A DNA stretch of 64,000 nucleotides from CAVXTT01 sp963764685 (GCA_963764685.1 CAVXTT010000003.1:1-64000); one strand, 5' to 3'; counted from the stretch's first letter, positions 7,429 to 16,502 are shown. Made by a program: numbers and translations. Notes: generated by a model not told the origin, from the letters alone.

Positions 7429-9099
7429 CTACGTCTCCTCCAGGTACTTACGTACAAACCTTATTGCCATTGCGCCTTCGCCGACAGCCGATGAAATACC
7501 GGTAAGTGCTGTTGATCTTACATCGCCGGAAGCAAATATTCCGGGGATGCTGGTCTCCGGTAAAAATGGATTCCTTTCCAGCTTCCAGCAGGCATTAAAT
7601 CCTTTTTCTTTCAATAGCTCATTGCCTGTGAGAATGAATCCTTTTTCATCTTTCAGAACAATGTCGTTGAGCCATTGCGTGCCTGGCTTAGCGCCAATAT
7701 ATATAAACAGAGCTTTTGCAGGGACAGTGTTTTCATCCCCTGTTTTTGAATCTTTAAGAGTAATTTTTTCAAGTATTTTGTTTCCTTCAACTGAAGAAAT
7801 TTCAGTATGGGGATGAACTTTTATATTCGGCGTTTTGAGTATGCTCTCAGCAAGATAGTTTGCGGCAGTATTTTTTATTGAATCGCGCCTGATAAGTATA
7901 TGAACTTCTTTAGCAAACTTGCAGATGTGCATTGCCGCCTGGCAGGCGGAATTTCCGCCGCCGATAATATAAACGATCTCATTTTTGCAGGCGTGTGCTT
8001 CCACGGATGCGGAACCGTAATACACTCCTGCCCCGGTAAACCTTTCAAGTCCTGGGATTCCTAGTTTAGTATATTCAACGCCGGTAGCAATGATAACGCT
8101 TTTACTGTGTATTTCAGATCCGTCCGTCATTTCGGTAATTTTATAACCATCCTGCAGCCGGATGTTTTTCACTGTCTTGGGCGTAAGAATTTCAGTACCG
8201 AAACGAAGTGTCTGCGTTATTGCCCTGCGGCTGAGATCAGCACCTGAAAGTCCTGTAGGAAAACCGAGATAATTTTCTATACGCGCACTGCTGCTTGCCT
8301 GACCGCCAGGGTTGCTCTTTTCAATTAATATTGTTTTCAGCCCTTCGCACGAACCGTATACCGATGCAGCTAATCCTGCAGGCCCGCCGCCGATTATCAG
8401 TACATCGTACATTTTTTCAGATGCCGTCTGCTGAAGTCCGATGCGCTTTGCTAGTTCAGGTAATGAAGGATCCGGCATCCAGGTACCGTCTTTCAGCACC
8501 ACTAAAGGAAGTTCTTCAGCTTTTACATCAGTGCTGATAAGATATTTCTCTGCATCAGTGCTGCTCTCAGCATCCATCCACATATAAGGAATTAAATTTC
8601 CGGAAAGGAATTCTTTTAAGCGGTGGGACTTCGGTGACCACTGGAAGCCGATGATACGGATTCCCTCATGGTCCGGCTTGTATTGTGCCTGCCAGTCATC
8701 CAGTAGATCATCCACAGCAGGATAAAGTTTTTCATCCGGGGGGCTCCATGGTTTCAGGAGGTAATAATCAAGCTTCAGGTTGTTGATAGCTCTTATTGCA
8801 ACATCTATATCGGAATAAGCAGTCAGCAGGACTAATTTGGATTCGGGATAGATCTCTTTTGTTTTTTCTAAAAATTTTACTCCTTCCATTTCAGGCATAC
8901 GCTGGTCTGAAATGAACAGTGCTACGGTTTCGTTCTTCAGTTTTAATTCCTTGATAAGCTCAAGTGCTTCATTTGCTGAATCCGTTGCACTGATCCTGTA
9001 GTCCTTATGATACTTGCTGCGGACGTCGCGCTGAATTGCACGCAGCACCTGCTCATCGTCGTCTACTATTATTATAAATGGTAATTTCATATGATTCAT
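7429..9099 (-). CDS. Response regulator fused to a glutaredoxin-like domain and a thioredoxin-reductase-like flavoprotein
   Basis: 556 residues from the ATG at 9099; a TTG at 9126 would give 9 more. Residues 5-130 form a receiver domain with phosphoacceptor Asp65 (FISDQRMP) and a late Lys. Residues about 147-223 look like a glutaredoxin/thioredoxin-fold segment (IRIIGFQWSPKSHRLKEFL) without a CxxC. Residues 230-556 are a pyridine nucleotide-disulphide oxidoreductase: FAD loop GGGPAG (237-242), NAD(P) loop GGGNSA and FASGDVRS. Where TrxB has the redox motif CATC, this protein has GSAS (362-365), so it cannot be a normal thioredoxin reductase. The start lies 5 bases after the histidine kinase stop, so the pair is one operon. 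Probable role: phosphorylation-controlled flavin oxidoreductase. Its substrate is unknown. Confidence 0.85.
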   Translation of the reverse strand: MNHMKLPFIIIVDDDEQVLRAIQRDVRSKYHKDYRISATDSANEALELIKELKLKNETVALFISDQRMPEMEGVKFLEKTKEIYPESKLVLLTAYSDIDVAIRAINNLKLDYYLLKPWSPPDEKLYPAVDDLLDDWQAQYKPDHEGIRIIGFQWSPKSHRLKEFLSGNLIPYMWMDAESSTDAEKYLISTDVKAEELPLVVLKDGTWMPDPSLPELAKRIGLQQTASEKMYDVLIIGGGPAGLAASVYGSCEGLKTILIEKSNPGGQASSSARIENYLGFPTGLSGADLSRRAITQTLRFGTEILTPKTVKNIRLQDGYKITEMTDGSEIHSKSVIIATGVEYTKLGIPGLERFTGAGVYYGSASVEAHACKNEIVYIIGGGNSACQAAMHICKFAKEVHILIRRDSIKNTAANYLAESILKTPNIKVHPHTEISSVEGNKILEKITLKDSKTGDENTVPAKALFIYIGAKPGTQWLNDIVLKDEKGFILTGNELLKEKGFNACWKLERNPFLPETSIPGIFASGDVRSTALTGISSAVGEGAMAIRFVRKYLEET

Positions 9100-9104
9100 T
9101 TTGC

Positions 9105-10505
9105 CTATTGGGACAGGGGAAGACAAATATGAAATTCCGTCCTGCCCGGTTTCGAATGAACTTTGATTTCGCCGTTATGGCGTTTAACAATTCTGTTTAC
9201 AAGATCCAGCCCGATACCCGTGCCTTCACCAACCTTTTTAGTGGTAAAGAAAGGGTCAAATATCCTCGAAATGATCTCAGGTGGAATACCTGCCCCGTTA
9301 TCAATGATCTTTACATTCACATTTTTAGTATCACAGGTCGTTTCAATAGTTAATTCGCCTTCCGGTTTTAGCGCATAAATTGCATTATCAATAAGGTTTG
9401 TCCATACCTGGTTAAGCTCACCGATATATGCAGGAACATCGACAAGATCTGTACAATATTCTTTTTTCACCGAAATATTTTTTTCACGAAGCTTGTAACC
9501 CAACAGAGTAAGCGTGTTATCAATATCCTTGTGAAGATCGGTAGGCTGTAGCTCATTAGTTCTGTCCATATGCACATGGCTCTTGATGGCGCCAACCAGG
9601 TTGGATATGCGTGTGGAAGCTTCCTCCAGATCTTTAATGATTCTTTTTGAACTAAGCAGGTTTTCTATCCACAGGAGAATCTGGGCAACATCTTCAGCCG
9701 GGACATTCCTGTAAAGGTTCTCAAGGTCCTCACTTGAAAAACCGGCTTCCGTAAAAGTTTCCACTACCTGCTGATCTGTAGGGAGTCCGTTTGCTTCAAG
9801 CCATAGCATCAGCCCGTCCTCTTTTTTCATCCGCTGCAGTGCGCTTAATTTTTGCTGAGTGCCGTTCTTGGATTCAAACTTATTCCTGAGATAAAGGATA
9901 TGGTCTGCATTGATATTCTGTCTGAGCATTTTTTCAGTAAGCTCAATATTCAAGAACAGCCGGTTTGTTAATTCATAGGATATCCTGTTGATAGCAGAGG
10001 CTGGATTATTCAATTCATGCGCGATGCCGGCGGAAAGATTTCCCAGCGCACTCACCTTCTCCTGCTGCATTTGTGTAGTAGCGAATGATTTAGCCCGTTC
10101 AGTCATATAGCTGATCAGCCGTTGAATAAATTCAGGATTCAGGCGTTCCAGCTCCGGGAAATATTTTTTGTGAAGCCGCAGTCCGCGAAGTTTACCTATA
10201 GCAATTGAATTACCCGGATACACTTTCATTCTCGAATACGGCAGCAGTCCGCTCACTCCCCCCGAGTCGGCATCGTTATTGAAATGATGATAAAAAACCA
10301 GCCTGCCGTTCATATTCATATAAAAATCTATCCTCCCTTCAATAAGAAAGAACATCCAGTCAGCCGGTTCACCGGTTTTACCGACTACATCACCGTCATC
10401 ATATTCCATTACTTCTGAATTGTTCAGGATCCATTTCAGATGTTCCTCCGGCAGATCGCTGAGTGCGATTACTTTTCTTAATTCTTCAGTTGTTACAGGC
10501 CTCAT
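9105..10505 (-). CDS. Histidine kinase with N-terminal cyclic-nucleotide-binding domain
   Basis: 466 residues from the ATG at 10505; a GTG at 10547 is the alternative. The N-terminal 120 or so residues resemble a Crp-type cNMP-binding beta-roll (GDVVGKTGEPADWMFFLIEGRIDFY). The HisKA helix carries the phosphorylated His163 in SAGIAHELNNPASAI. After a long helical insert come the ATP-binding N box (QVWTNLIDNAIYAL), G1 box DNGAGIPPEI and G2 box GTGIGLDLV. There are no membrane segments, so it is a soluble kinase. It is the upstream partner of the response-regulator flavoprotein, and the two genes are almost contiguous. The cNMP-like domain may sense a small ligand or redox state; the sequence alone does not say which. 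Confidence 0.87.
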   Translation of the reverse strand: MRPVTTEELRKVIALSDLPEEHLKWILNNSEVMEYDDGDVVGKTGEPADWMFFLIEGRIDFYMNMNGRLVFYHHFNNDADSGGVSGLLPYSRMKVYPGNSIAIGKLRGLRLHKKYFPELERLNPEFIQRLISYMTERAKSFATTQMQQEKVSALGNLSAGIAHELNNPASAINRISYELTNRLFLNIELTEKMLRQNINADHILYLRNKFESKNGTQQKLSALQRMKKEDGLMLWLEANGLPTDQQVVETFTEAGFSSEDLENLYRNVPAEDVAQILLWIENLLSSKRIIKDLEEASTRISNLVGAIKSHVHMDRTNELQPTDLHKDIDNTLTLLGYKLREKNISVKKEYCTDLVDVPAYIGELNQVWTNLIDNAIYALKPEGELTIETTCDTKNVNVKIIDNGAGIPPEIISRIFDPFFTTKKVGEGTGIGLDLVNRIVKRHNGEIKVHSKPGRTEFHICLPLSQ

Positions 10506-10547
10506 ATCTTTTAAAATATAGGTTAAAGCAGCTGAACGGTGCTGCAC

Positions 10548-11165
10548 TGTTAAAAATTTGCTTTAAGTACTTGGGGAGATTTTACCGGTATAAGATTGCT
10601 AAAAAACACATTATAAGTCAAGTGATGCAGTATACTTTAGGCTAATTAATCCAATTCTGTCCAGGATAAATTATAACAAAACAAAAAAGGTTCGATAATT
10701 GTTAATATGGGATAAATTTCTTCTTTTTTTAATTTTAATCCAGCATTAAAATAATTTATCTGCCTGCTTTGAATCGAAAAATCCTCCCGAAGCCTTAAAT
10801 AGACTATTTAAGCCTTAATCAAGAGCTGAATGGAACATTTAAGTTTAAAGCTGCAATTCTTCACAATCATCAATTCAATTTAACGACCACGAATGATTTG
10901 ACCCGGCACCTAATTAAAAAAAACCTCTAACCCCTACACAACCCCTATTATGTCCTACTAAACTCTTACAATAACATTACCTTCGAAGAAGGGTTGTATG
11001 GAGGTTAAAGGGGTTAGGTACCGGGAGTGATAGGCCTGGGAATAAGTGTTTGGTGAGATCTTTCAGGGTTATTGCATTGCTCCTTCGATTATTTCATATT
11101 TCATCATTTGGGACAGATATGCATTAATGATAAAAAACTGTCCTGCGCTTCCAATGTCCCAGGGG
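10548..11165. other. Long intergenic region with an imperfect inverted repeat
   Basis: No complete gene. The arms CCCGGCACCTAA...ACAACCC (10902-10944) and GGGTTGTATGG...GGTACCGGG (10991-11025) are imperfect reverse complements around about 46 bases and could form a long hairpin or be a small relic element. Between 11060 and 11160 the minus strand has a short open frame that overlaps the znuB stop in a different frame and reads like coding sequence (DPWDIGSAGQFFIINAYLSQ). It has no start codon, and I could not assign it. Confidence 0.4.
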
Positions 11166-12050
11166 TCATAATATTTTTGGTCCTGTTTTTTTAATAATCA
11201 GCACAACCAGGTAAAGCGTAAATGCAATTACTACTGCCATAGGTCCGCTTGATAGATCATATTTAAACGCAAGGAATAACGAAACAGGCGGAAGCACGGC
11301 ACCTGTTATTACCGAGATCATAAAAACCTTAACCAGGCTTTTCCCAAGAAGTATCCCGATCGAGGACGGGATTATTAGATATGCAAATGTGAAAACATCG
11401 CCTACATACCTGGTTGTAAGTGAGATCCCTGTACCAACTATCAGGTAAAACAAAAGCATCCAGAAATTCGAGCTTATCCCCTGTGCGTCTGCCGATTCGG
11501 TATCAAAAAGAATAATCTTAAGATGCTTTTGGAATAAAACGAAAACCAACACAACAACGGTTAATATTCCTGCTAACATATAAAATTCATCCGGACCTAT
11601 AAATAATATGTCCCCTTTCAGTATTGATTCAATTTCCGAAACCTCGGCAACAGGACTTTTCTGAATGAATATTATCCTGAATGCGATGGCAGCTGCAAAA
11701 ATTATCCCCAGCACCGCATCCTGCGAAAATTTCTGCCCGTGAGTTTGTGAAAATATTAGCACAGTAATAAGGGCAAAAGCCAGTGAAAAAAAAGCAGGCT
11801 CAAAGTGATGGAGAAATGATTCTTGTGTAACCGTGATACCCAGGACAGATGTAATGAAGTTTTCAAAATTTATAAGATGCAGAAAAGAGAATGCCACACC
11901 TGCTATTGATGCCTGGGTTAATGCAGCTCCTAAAAAAACAATTCTTTGGGAAAGAATGAACACTCCGAGAAAACTGCAGATTATCCCGGCAATAACACTT
12001 CCCGCTACTGCATAAGGGAAAATTTCAACAACCTGTTTAATTATATCCAT
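11166..12050 (-). CDS. znuB: Zinc/manganese ABC transporter permease
   Basis: 294 residues of the ABC-3 permease family that forms the membrane channel for Zn2+ or Mn2+ import. About eight hydrophobic helices are visible. The region AALTQASIAGVAFSFLHL corresponds to the conserved second helix, and STTRYVGDVFTFAYLIIPSSIGILLG is the typical cytoplasmic coupling and late-helix segment. It starts one base after znuC ends and is the last gene of the zinc operon. The length is normal and there is no frameshift. Metal specificity cannot be told from the permease alone. Zinc is inferred from the binding protein and from the neighbouring outer-membrane barrel. Confidence 0.88.
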   Translation of the reverse strand: MDIIKQVVEIFPYAVAGSVIAGIICSFLGVFILSQRIVFLGAALTQASIAGVAFSFLHLINFENFITSVLGITVTQESFLHHFEPAFFSLAFALITVLIFSQTHGQKFSQDAVLGIIFAAAIAFRIIFIQKSPVAEVSEIESILKGDILFIGPDEFYMLAGILTVVVLVFVLFQKHLKIILFDTESADAQGISSNFWMLLFYLIVGTGISLTTRYVGDVFTFAYLIIPSSIGILLGKSLVKVFMISVITGAVLPPVSLFLAFKYDLSSGPMAVVIAFTLYLVVLIIKKTGPKIL

Positions 12051-12051
12051 T

Positions 12052-12801
12052 TTATTTTTTGTGTTGTGATGTTATCAGATATTCGCCGTTAATTTTTGTT
12101 ACTGAAAAATCAGATGAATAAACACTCCTCAAATTATTTTCCGACAGAAGGTCATCTATATTTCCGTATTGAAAAAACCCCTTATCGATCAACATCAGCT
12201 TTTTTACGGAATTTGCCACATCGGTAAGCAGATGGCTGACAAGGATGATCGTAAAATTATTTTTGTCGTGAAGATCCTGAATAAGGTTGAGCAGAAAATA
12301 ATGGGACGGGGTATCCATTCCGTTTGTGGGCTCATCAAGTACCAGCATATCCGGCTTTACCGCAAGCGCGCGGGCTATCAATGTTCTCTGCCTCTGCCCT
12401 CCTGAAAGTGTGTTATAATGATAATTTTTAAGACTACTTATTCCTACTTGTTTAAGGCACTCCTCAACAATATTATGATCATTACGCCCCGGCTTGCTAA
12501 GTATCCCGAGCGAGGAATATCTGGCCATCATAACAACATCATAAACGGTAAACGGGAGTATGGGATGGATAAGATCCCTTTGCGGTACATAGCCGTACTT
12601 TACATTTTTTACAGATATTTTTCCTGATAACGGTTTCAGGTTTCCTAAAAGTGTTTTCAGCAAAGTTGTTTTCCCTGCACCGTTCGGTCCAACAAGTCCG
12701 ATAAAATCATTCTCATAAACCGAGAAATTAAGTTTATCCAGAAGTACATTCTTACCGTATCCGATCGCCGCATCTGTGAATTTTATTATTTCTTTTGCCA
12801 T
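12052..12801 (-). CDS. znuC: Zinc/manganese ABC transporter ATP-binding protein
   Basis: 249 residues, the motor subunit of the metal importer. Walker A GPNGAGKTT, Q-loop region YGYVPQRD, signature LSGGQRQRTLIARAL, Walker B MLVLDEPTNGMD and the H-loop LVSH are all present in order and intact. The C-terminal tail after the H-loop is short, and no extra metal-sensing domain is visible. It lies between znuA (upstream) and znuB (downstream, one base apart), so the three are co-transcribed. Confidence 0.92.
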   Translation of the reverse strand: MAKEIIKFTDAAIGYGKNVLLDKLNFSVYENDFIGLVGPNGAGKTTLLKTLLGNLKPLSGKISVKNVKYGYVPQRDLIHPILPFTVYDVVMMARYSSLGILSKPGRNDHNIVEECLKQVGISSLKNYHYNTLSGGQRQRTLIARALAVKPDMLVLDEPTNGMDTPSHYFLLNLIQDLHDKNNFTIILVSHLLTDVANSVKKLMLIDKGFFQYGNIDDLLSENNLRSVYSSDFSVTKINGEYLITSQHKK

Positions 12802-12820
12802 TATAAATTTATCTATTTAA

Positions 12821-13696
12821 TTATGTCTGCCCGGTAATAGTATTAATTATATAATCCATCATCTTGAAATAAGAATCGATCCCTTTCATTCCGTATACGG
12901 CGGTGGGTACTTTTATAACCTTGATCCCTGTTATTGAGGCAAGCTGGTTTGGTGCAGAATCGCTGTAAAAATTTTCCATTACCAGGTATTTAATACTTTT
13001 ATCCTTGATCAACTTTATCAACTCGGCATTATGAGACGGGGATGGAGCTATTCCCGGTTTCGGCTCAACATATCCGGCTATTTTTAGATTATAACGGTCG
13101 GCAAAATATGTCCAGCTTGCGTGGAAAAATATGAACGGCTTATTTTTCACAGCGGCCATTTTATTATTCCATTCTGTTATTTTCTTATTCAAATTATTAA
13201 TAAAATCATCATAATTTTTCTGATAATAAGATGCATTACCCTGGTCATTATCCGAGAGGGCATCCAGGATCTCCTTCGCCATTAACTTAACATTCTCCGG
13301 ATCGAGCCAGTAATGTGGATTTCCTTCAGGATGAATATCTCCATAACTTGCATCGGGTTTATAAGAAGGAACCTCTTTTCTGTTGATCGTCTCAGAGAGG
13401 AGTATAATCTTTAAATTGTTATTCCTTGAGCCGTCAACAAGTTGGCTGGCCCATGTTTCAAGCCCTAATCCAATCTGGAAAAATATATCGGCATTTTTAA
13501 GCTTCACCATATAACTTGGAAGCACTTCAACAAAATGGGGATCCTGGTCGCCGCGAGCAATAAAATCAGCAGTAACCTTATCCTTCCCAATTTCTTTTAC
13601 CAGATCGTAAATAACAGTTGTCGTGGCAACAACCTTAACATTTGCGGATGCAATTGTCTGCAAGAGAAGCAGTGCAAGAAAAAATATCCTTTTCAT
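12821..13696 (-). CDS. znuA: Periplasmic zinc-binding protein of the ABC importer
   Basis: 291 residues with a clear signal peptide (MKRIFFLALLLLQTIASA). Cluster A-I metal-binding family: expected His ligands are seen at His54 (GDQDPHFVEV), His128 (NPHYWLDPEN) and His192 (FFHASWTYFADRY), with an acidic ligand likely in the late region around ENFYSDSAPNQ. A long His-rich loop, common in some ZnuA proteins, is missing; only a short SYGDIHPEGNPH stretch stands in its place. The operon order barrel-znuA-znuC-znuB supports zinc, but manganese cannot be excluded by sequence. Confidence 0.88.
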   Translation of the reverse strand: MKRIFFLALLLLQTIASANVKVVATTTVIYDLVKEIGKDKVTADFIARGDQDPHFVEVLPSYMVKLKNADIFFQIGLGLETWASQLVDGSRNNNLKIILLSETINRKEVPSYKPDASYGDIHPEGNPHYWLDPENVKLMAKEILDALSDNDQGNASYYQKNYDDFINNLNKKITEWNNKMAAVKNKPFIFFHASWTYFADRYNLKIAGYVEPKPGIAPSPSHNAELIKLIKDKSIKYLVMENFYSDSAPNQLASITGIKVIKVPTAVYGMKGIDSYFKMMDYIINTITGQT

Positions 13697-13713
13697 TTTA
13701 TTCCTTTATCATT

Positions 13714-14835
13714 TTAAAACTGATGAGCCTTATGAGGACCAAGGGAGAATAAAAACTGCAGGGTAGCTCTTGTCTCATTATTACGCGCTGTCCCGTCAGC
13801 ATAGGTAAAAAATAATTCCTGAACACCGAGCCGTAATACCAGAGTTTCTTCTACAGGCAGATATGAAATCCATCCCTCAACTCCTTGGGTGTTATTATTA
13901 TCATCATAAATAAGAGTGTTTAGAGATGGAATGCCGTCGAAAATACCTGCCGTATAATCGTATTTCAGCCCGAAGCTAAATTGTTTAGCGAATTTATAAT
14001 CCGCAGAGATAAAGCCCCCGTATGTTGTTATAGTTTTAATTCCTGATAAACCTGCCTGCAGTGCATCACTGTTAGATATTAAGCCCTCAGCCTGCAGTGT
14101 TAATGCAGTATAGGAATCAGGGGCATATTTATATTTTAAGTCCAGACCGCCGTAGAAGAAGTTGAGGGGTTTAGTCTCACCTGGTAAATTTACTTTTGTG
14201 GATACTCCGAATGAACTGCTCAGACCTGCTTCAAGGTTTGTAAAATCGTTCAGATTAAAAAACCCGCTAAGCCGTCCTGCAAAGATTGGATTTATACCCC
14301 GTTCAACAGCATTTGTATCTTCAGGGACTCTGATAGATTCTCCATTATAGACGCCAAGTTCCAGGTTCGAATAAACATCTCCTGTCGGGAGGAGAAAGCT
14401 TACATTTACACCGATATCGTTAAAACCTTCGGGACTAAAAAATACCTGGTGGAAAAGAGGCCTGTTCAGGAAAGGCCAGGCGTGGGGGTGGACGGTATTT
14501 ATTTTCCCAAATGCAACCAGGTATTTGCCTGCCTTGATCTGCATATCCAGAGGCAGTCCTCTTACGATATTTCCATAGAGTTCTTCAACTGAAAATTCTC
14601 CCTCCTCATAGGCAAGATTTGCCGCCGCTTTAGCATAAGGATTCAGATAGCCATCAATGAATAATTCCATTGAAGGCATTTCAAAGTTAAGTTTCCCATA
14701 TGCCGGATCGCCTTTTATAAAATTCATCTTAGTATTAAAAGTACCTATTAGACTTATATCGGGATTTATATTCGACTGTGAATAACCCGTTCGAATGAAA
14801 ATCAGAACGGTTATTGCAATAACAGCTCTTTTCAT
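13714..14835 (-). CDS. Outer-membrane beta-barrel protein of the zinc operon
   Basis: 373 residues with a signal peptide ending near GYSQS. The body is a run of alternating aromatic/hydrophobic strands separated by acidic turns, with long segments resembling phosphate-selective-porin-like and other outer-membrane barrels (GFISADYKFAKQFSFGLKYD). It ends in Phe (HKAHQF), as most outer-membrane barrels do. No TonB box or plug domain is visible, so it is a porin-like channel rather than a TonB receptor. It lies 17 bases upstream of znuA in the same direction. I infer that it lets zinc or a zinc complex cross the outer membrane for ZnuABC. The specificity is unproven. Confidence 0.72.
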   Translation of the reverse strand: MKRAVIAITVLIFIRTGYSQSNINPDISLIGTFNTKMNFIKGDPAYGKLNFEMPSMELFIDGYLNPYAKAAANLAYEEGEFSVEELYGNIVRGLPLDMQIKAGKYLVAFGKINTVHPHAWPFLNRPLFHQVFFSPEGFNDIGVNVSFLLPTGDVYSNLELGVYNGESIRVPEDTNAVERGINPIFAGRLSGFFNLNDFTNLEAGLSSSFGVSTKVNLPGETKPLNFFYGGLDLKYKYAPDSYTALTLQAEGLISNSDALQAGLSGIKTITTYGGFISADYKFAKQFSFGLKYDYTAGIFDGIPSLNTLIYDDNNNTQGVEGWISYLPVEETLVLRLGVQELFFTYADGTARNNETRATLQFLFSLGPHKAHQF

Positions 14836-14882
14836 AGAGAACCTTTTTTTGATTTTTTATTTAGAGAAACAGGAGGATAACT

Positions 14883-15227
14883 CTAAACTGCGGGAGGAGC
14901 TCTCAGGCTGTTAAGTTCGAGGTCGGTTCTGAGAGTTATTGCAGAAGTATGAGAATCGTAAATAAGCGTAGAGAGATTAACCGGTCCTTCGATGACAGGA
15001 CTGTCAAAAAGATCGTTATTGCTTATAATCTGCTGAACGGAAAGAGGGATACAAACAGACTGAGTGTCGAAAGCATTACTCCTAACCGGAGCAGTTTTTT
15101 CAAACATAGCAGAATAAGAAATATCGATCTTATGAAAATGGAAAGTAGTAACTAAAAGTATAGATAAATACCCTGCCAGAAGAAGGAGCGATGTTACTCT
15201 GTTATATTTTGTTTTAAATGCATTCAA
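14883..15227 (-). CDS. Small membrane protein with LRAPP tail, first gene of the zinc operon
   Basis: 114 residues. The start is TTG at 15227, the only usual start in this frame. One membrane helix (about residues 12-30, SLLLLAGYLSILLVTTFHFH) is followed by an extracytoplasmic tail ending LNSLRAPPAV. Small proteins with this topology and a C-terminal RAPP sequence occur next to metal transporters and outer-membrane receptors in Bacteroidota, as far as I recall; their function is unknown to me. The 48-base gap to the barrel gene suggests co-transcription. The HFHK stretch just after the helix could bind metal, but this is speculative. Confidence 0.6.
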   Translation of the reverse strand: MNAFKTKYNRVTSLLLLAGYLSILLVTTFHFHKIDISYSAMFEKTAPVRSNAFDTQSVCIPLSVQQIISNNDLFDSPVIEGPVNLSTLIYDSHTSAITLRTDLELNSLRAPPAV

Positions 15228-15234
15228 AAAAATA

Positions 15235-15251
15235 TTTAATTATCAATTAAA
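15235..15251. promoter_or_regulatory. Candidate metalloregulator operator upstream of the zinc operon
   Basis: TTTAATTATCAATTAAA is a perfect 7-3-7 palindrome lying 8 bases before the TTG start of the first zinc-operon gene. Fur-family repressors (Zur, Fur, Mur) bind AT-rich palindromes of this general kind, but the sequence does not match a known Zur consensus closely. It also sits where a Shine-Dalgarno should be. Confidence 0.35.
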
Positions 15252-15346
15252 CTTAGTAATGAATTATCCGTGTGATTTAAGAAGCCTGCCTAAAATAGTA
15301 AGCACTGCGAAAAAAACCAAAAAACATCCGAAGGATGGTTGCTTGC

Positions 15347-16156
15347 CTAATGAATTAATTCCCCCAGCCGTTGGATATTTACAGACGTGTCAAAGAATTC
15401 CCCCATCCATCTTCTACAGCGGTTTGCATCAAGAGGTACGCCCACAACAGGTATATTGTATTTTCTGCAGAGCCGCATTCCATTTGCCAGCTCCGGGATG
15501 CAGGCTACACCTACAACACCAGGTGTTTCGGATCTTTCAATATACATCCTGAATATATTTTTAAGATCAGCCTGGAGCCAGATATAAGGAGTCACTTTAT
15601 TTTCTTTCAGCAGCCGGCTTATCTTATTTACAGTACAAATTTTTGAACACCCTTTACAGAGATAATCAATTCCATCCGGGGCCGCAAGGCATTCCCTGCT
15701 AAAATCCCTCAGGCAGTGGGGCAGGAACGCAAGCTTTCTGCTGCTTTCAGCAAACCTGTTTAGATTGATCCTGTTGGTCATTTCGATTTCAAGCATATAG
15801 AGGAGGTACTGGTCTTCGGAGGTCGACAGCCGCTTATCCCACCTCTGTCTTATCGTAATAGATTTCAGGTGCCATTCAACATTATGGAGGTATTTCTTAA
15901 GATCCCTCCTAAGAATATTCATAACATTTGAAAAGACGGGATCTTTTCTTTCATAGGATCTTATTCTTCTTTTAGAGGTACTAATACGGGATAGAAAAGA
16001 AAGGAGATTCGCTTCGCGGCCGTTGAAGTTTTTTAACACCAGGTCGCCTGATAAACAGAGCTGATCATAAAATTCAGCCGATGAACTTTCATTTCCATAT
16101 AATGAGTATGTCTTCCCAACAATAGGAGCAGCAGGTGTTAAAATTTGAACAGGCAT
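15347..16156 (-). CDS. DUF116 family protein
   Basis: 269 residues. The C-terminal half carries the DUF116 signature: LPHCLRDFSRECLAAPDGIDYLC with a cysteine cluster (CLR, ECL, CKGCSKIC), then VVGVACIPELANGMRLC and IPVVGVPLDANRCRRWMGEFFDTSVN. The spacing of the cysteines suggests an iron-sulphur or metal site. The N-terminal 120 residues are helical and charged, with no signal peptide or membrane segment, so it is cytoplasmic. DUF116 has no established function that I know. It lies 120 bases upstream of the zinc operon in the same direction, but the operator-like palindrome in between suggests separate transcription. Confidence 0.75.
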   Translation of the reverse strand: MPVQILTPAAPIVGKTYSLYGNESSSAEFYDQLCLSGDLVLKNFNGREANLLSFLSRISTSKRRIRSYERKDPVFSNVMNILRRDLKKYLHNVEWHLKSITIRQRWDKRLSTSEDQYLLYMLEIEMTNRINLNRFAESSRKLAFLPHCLRDFSRECLAAPDGIDYLCKGCSKICTVNKISRLLKENKVTPYIWLQADLKNIFRMYIERSETPGVVGVACIPELANGMRLCRKYNIPVVGVPLDANRCRRWMGEFFDTSVNIQRLGELIH

Positions 16157-16502
16157 ATAAATTAAACAAAAATCAATATTATTTTAAGAACTTTTTAACT
16201 AATATAAAACGCAAAAAATTTTTTGGTTCTTTGTTATTAGTTCCTGGTTCTTAGTTCCACAGAAGGGTTTTCAGTATTTTACCCTGCCGTTACTAACCTT
16301 CTGCCGCAGTCCCCGGTGTCTGTAAAGTTCTTTGCTTTTTTGTTTCCGGTACCGTTTTCCATCCTTTGTCTTATTAGATTGTTATAGCGTACGCAGATTA
16401 TCTTTTTTGTTATTCATTACCCGTAAACTCCCATTAAATAATGTGAAGGCATTTTGTTAAATTTGCATATTAAATCCAGATCTAATATATGAGGGAAATG
16501 TT
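16157..16502. other. Intergenic region with inverted dispersed repeat
   Basis: No gene. It contains TTGGTTCTTTGTTATTAGTT-type sequence at 16223-16258, the reverse complement of the AAGAACTAAGAACC family seen near 5.15 and 6.88 kb. The region holds divergent starts, so promoters for both neighbours must lie here, but none is clear. Confidence 0.5.

Noticed and set aside
7429..9099. Ordinary thioredoxin reductase (trxB)
   Set aside because: The redox CxxC is replaced by GSAS, and a receiver and a thioredoxin-fold segment are fused to the N-terminus.
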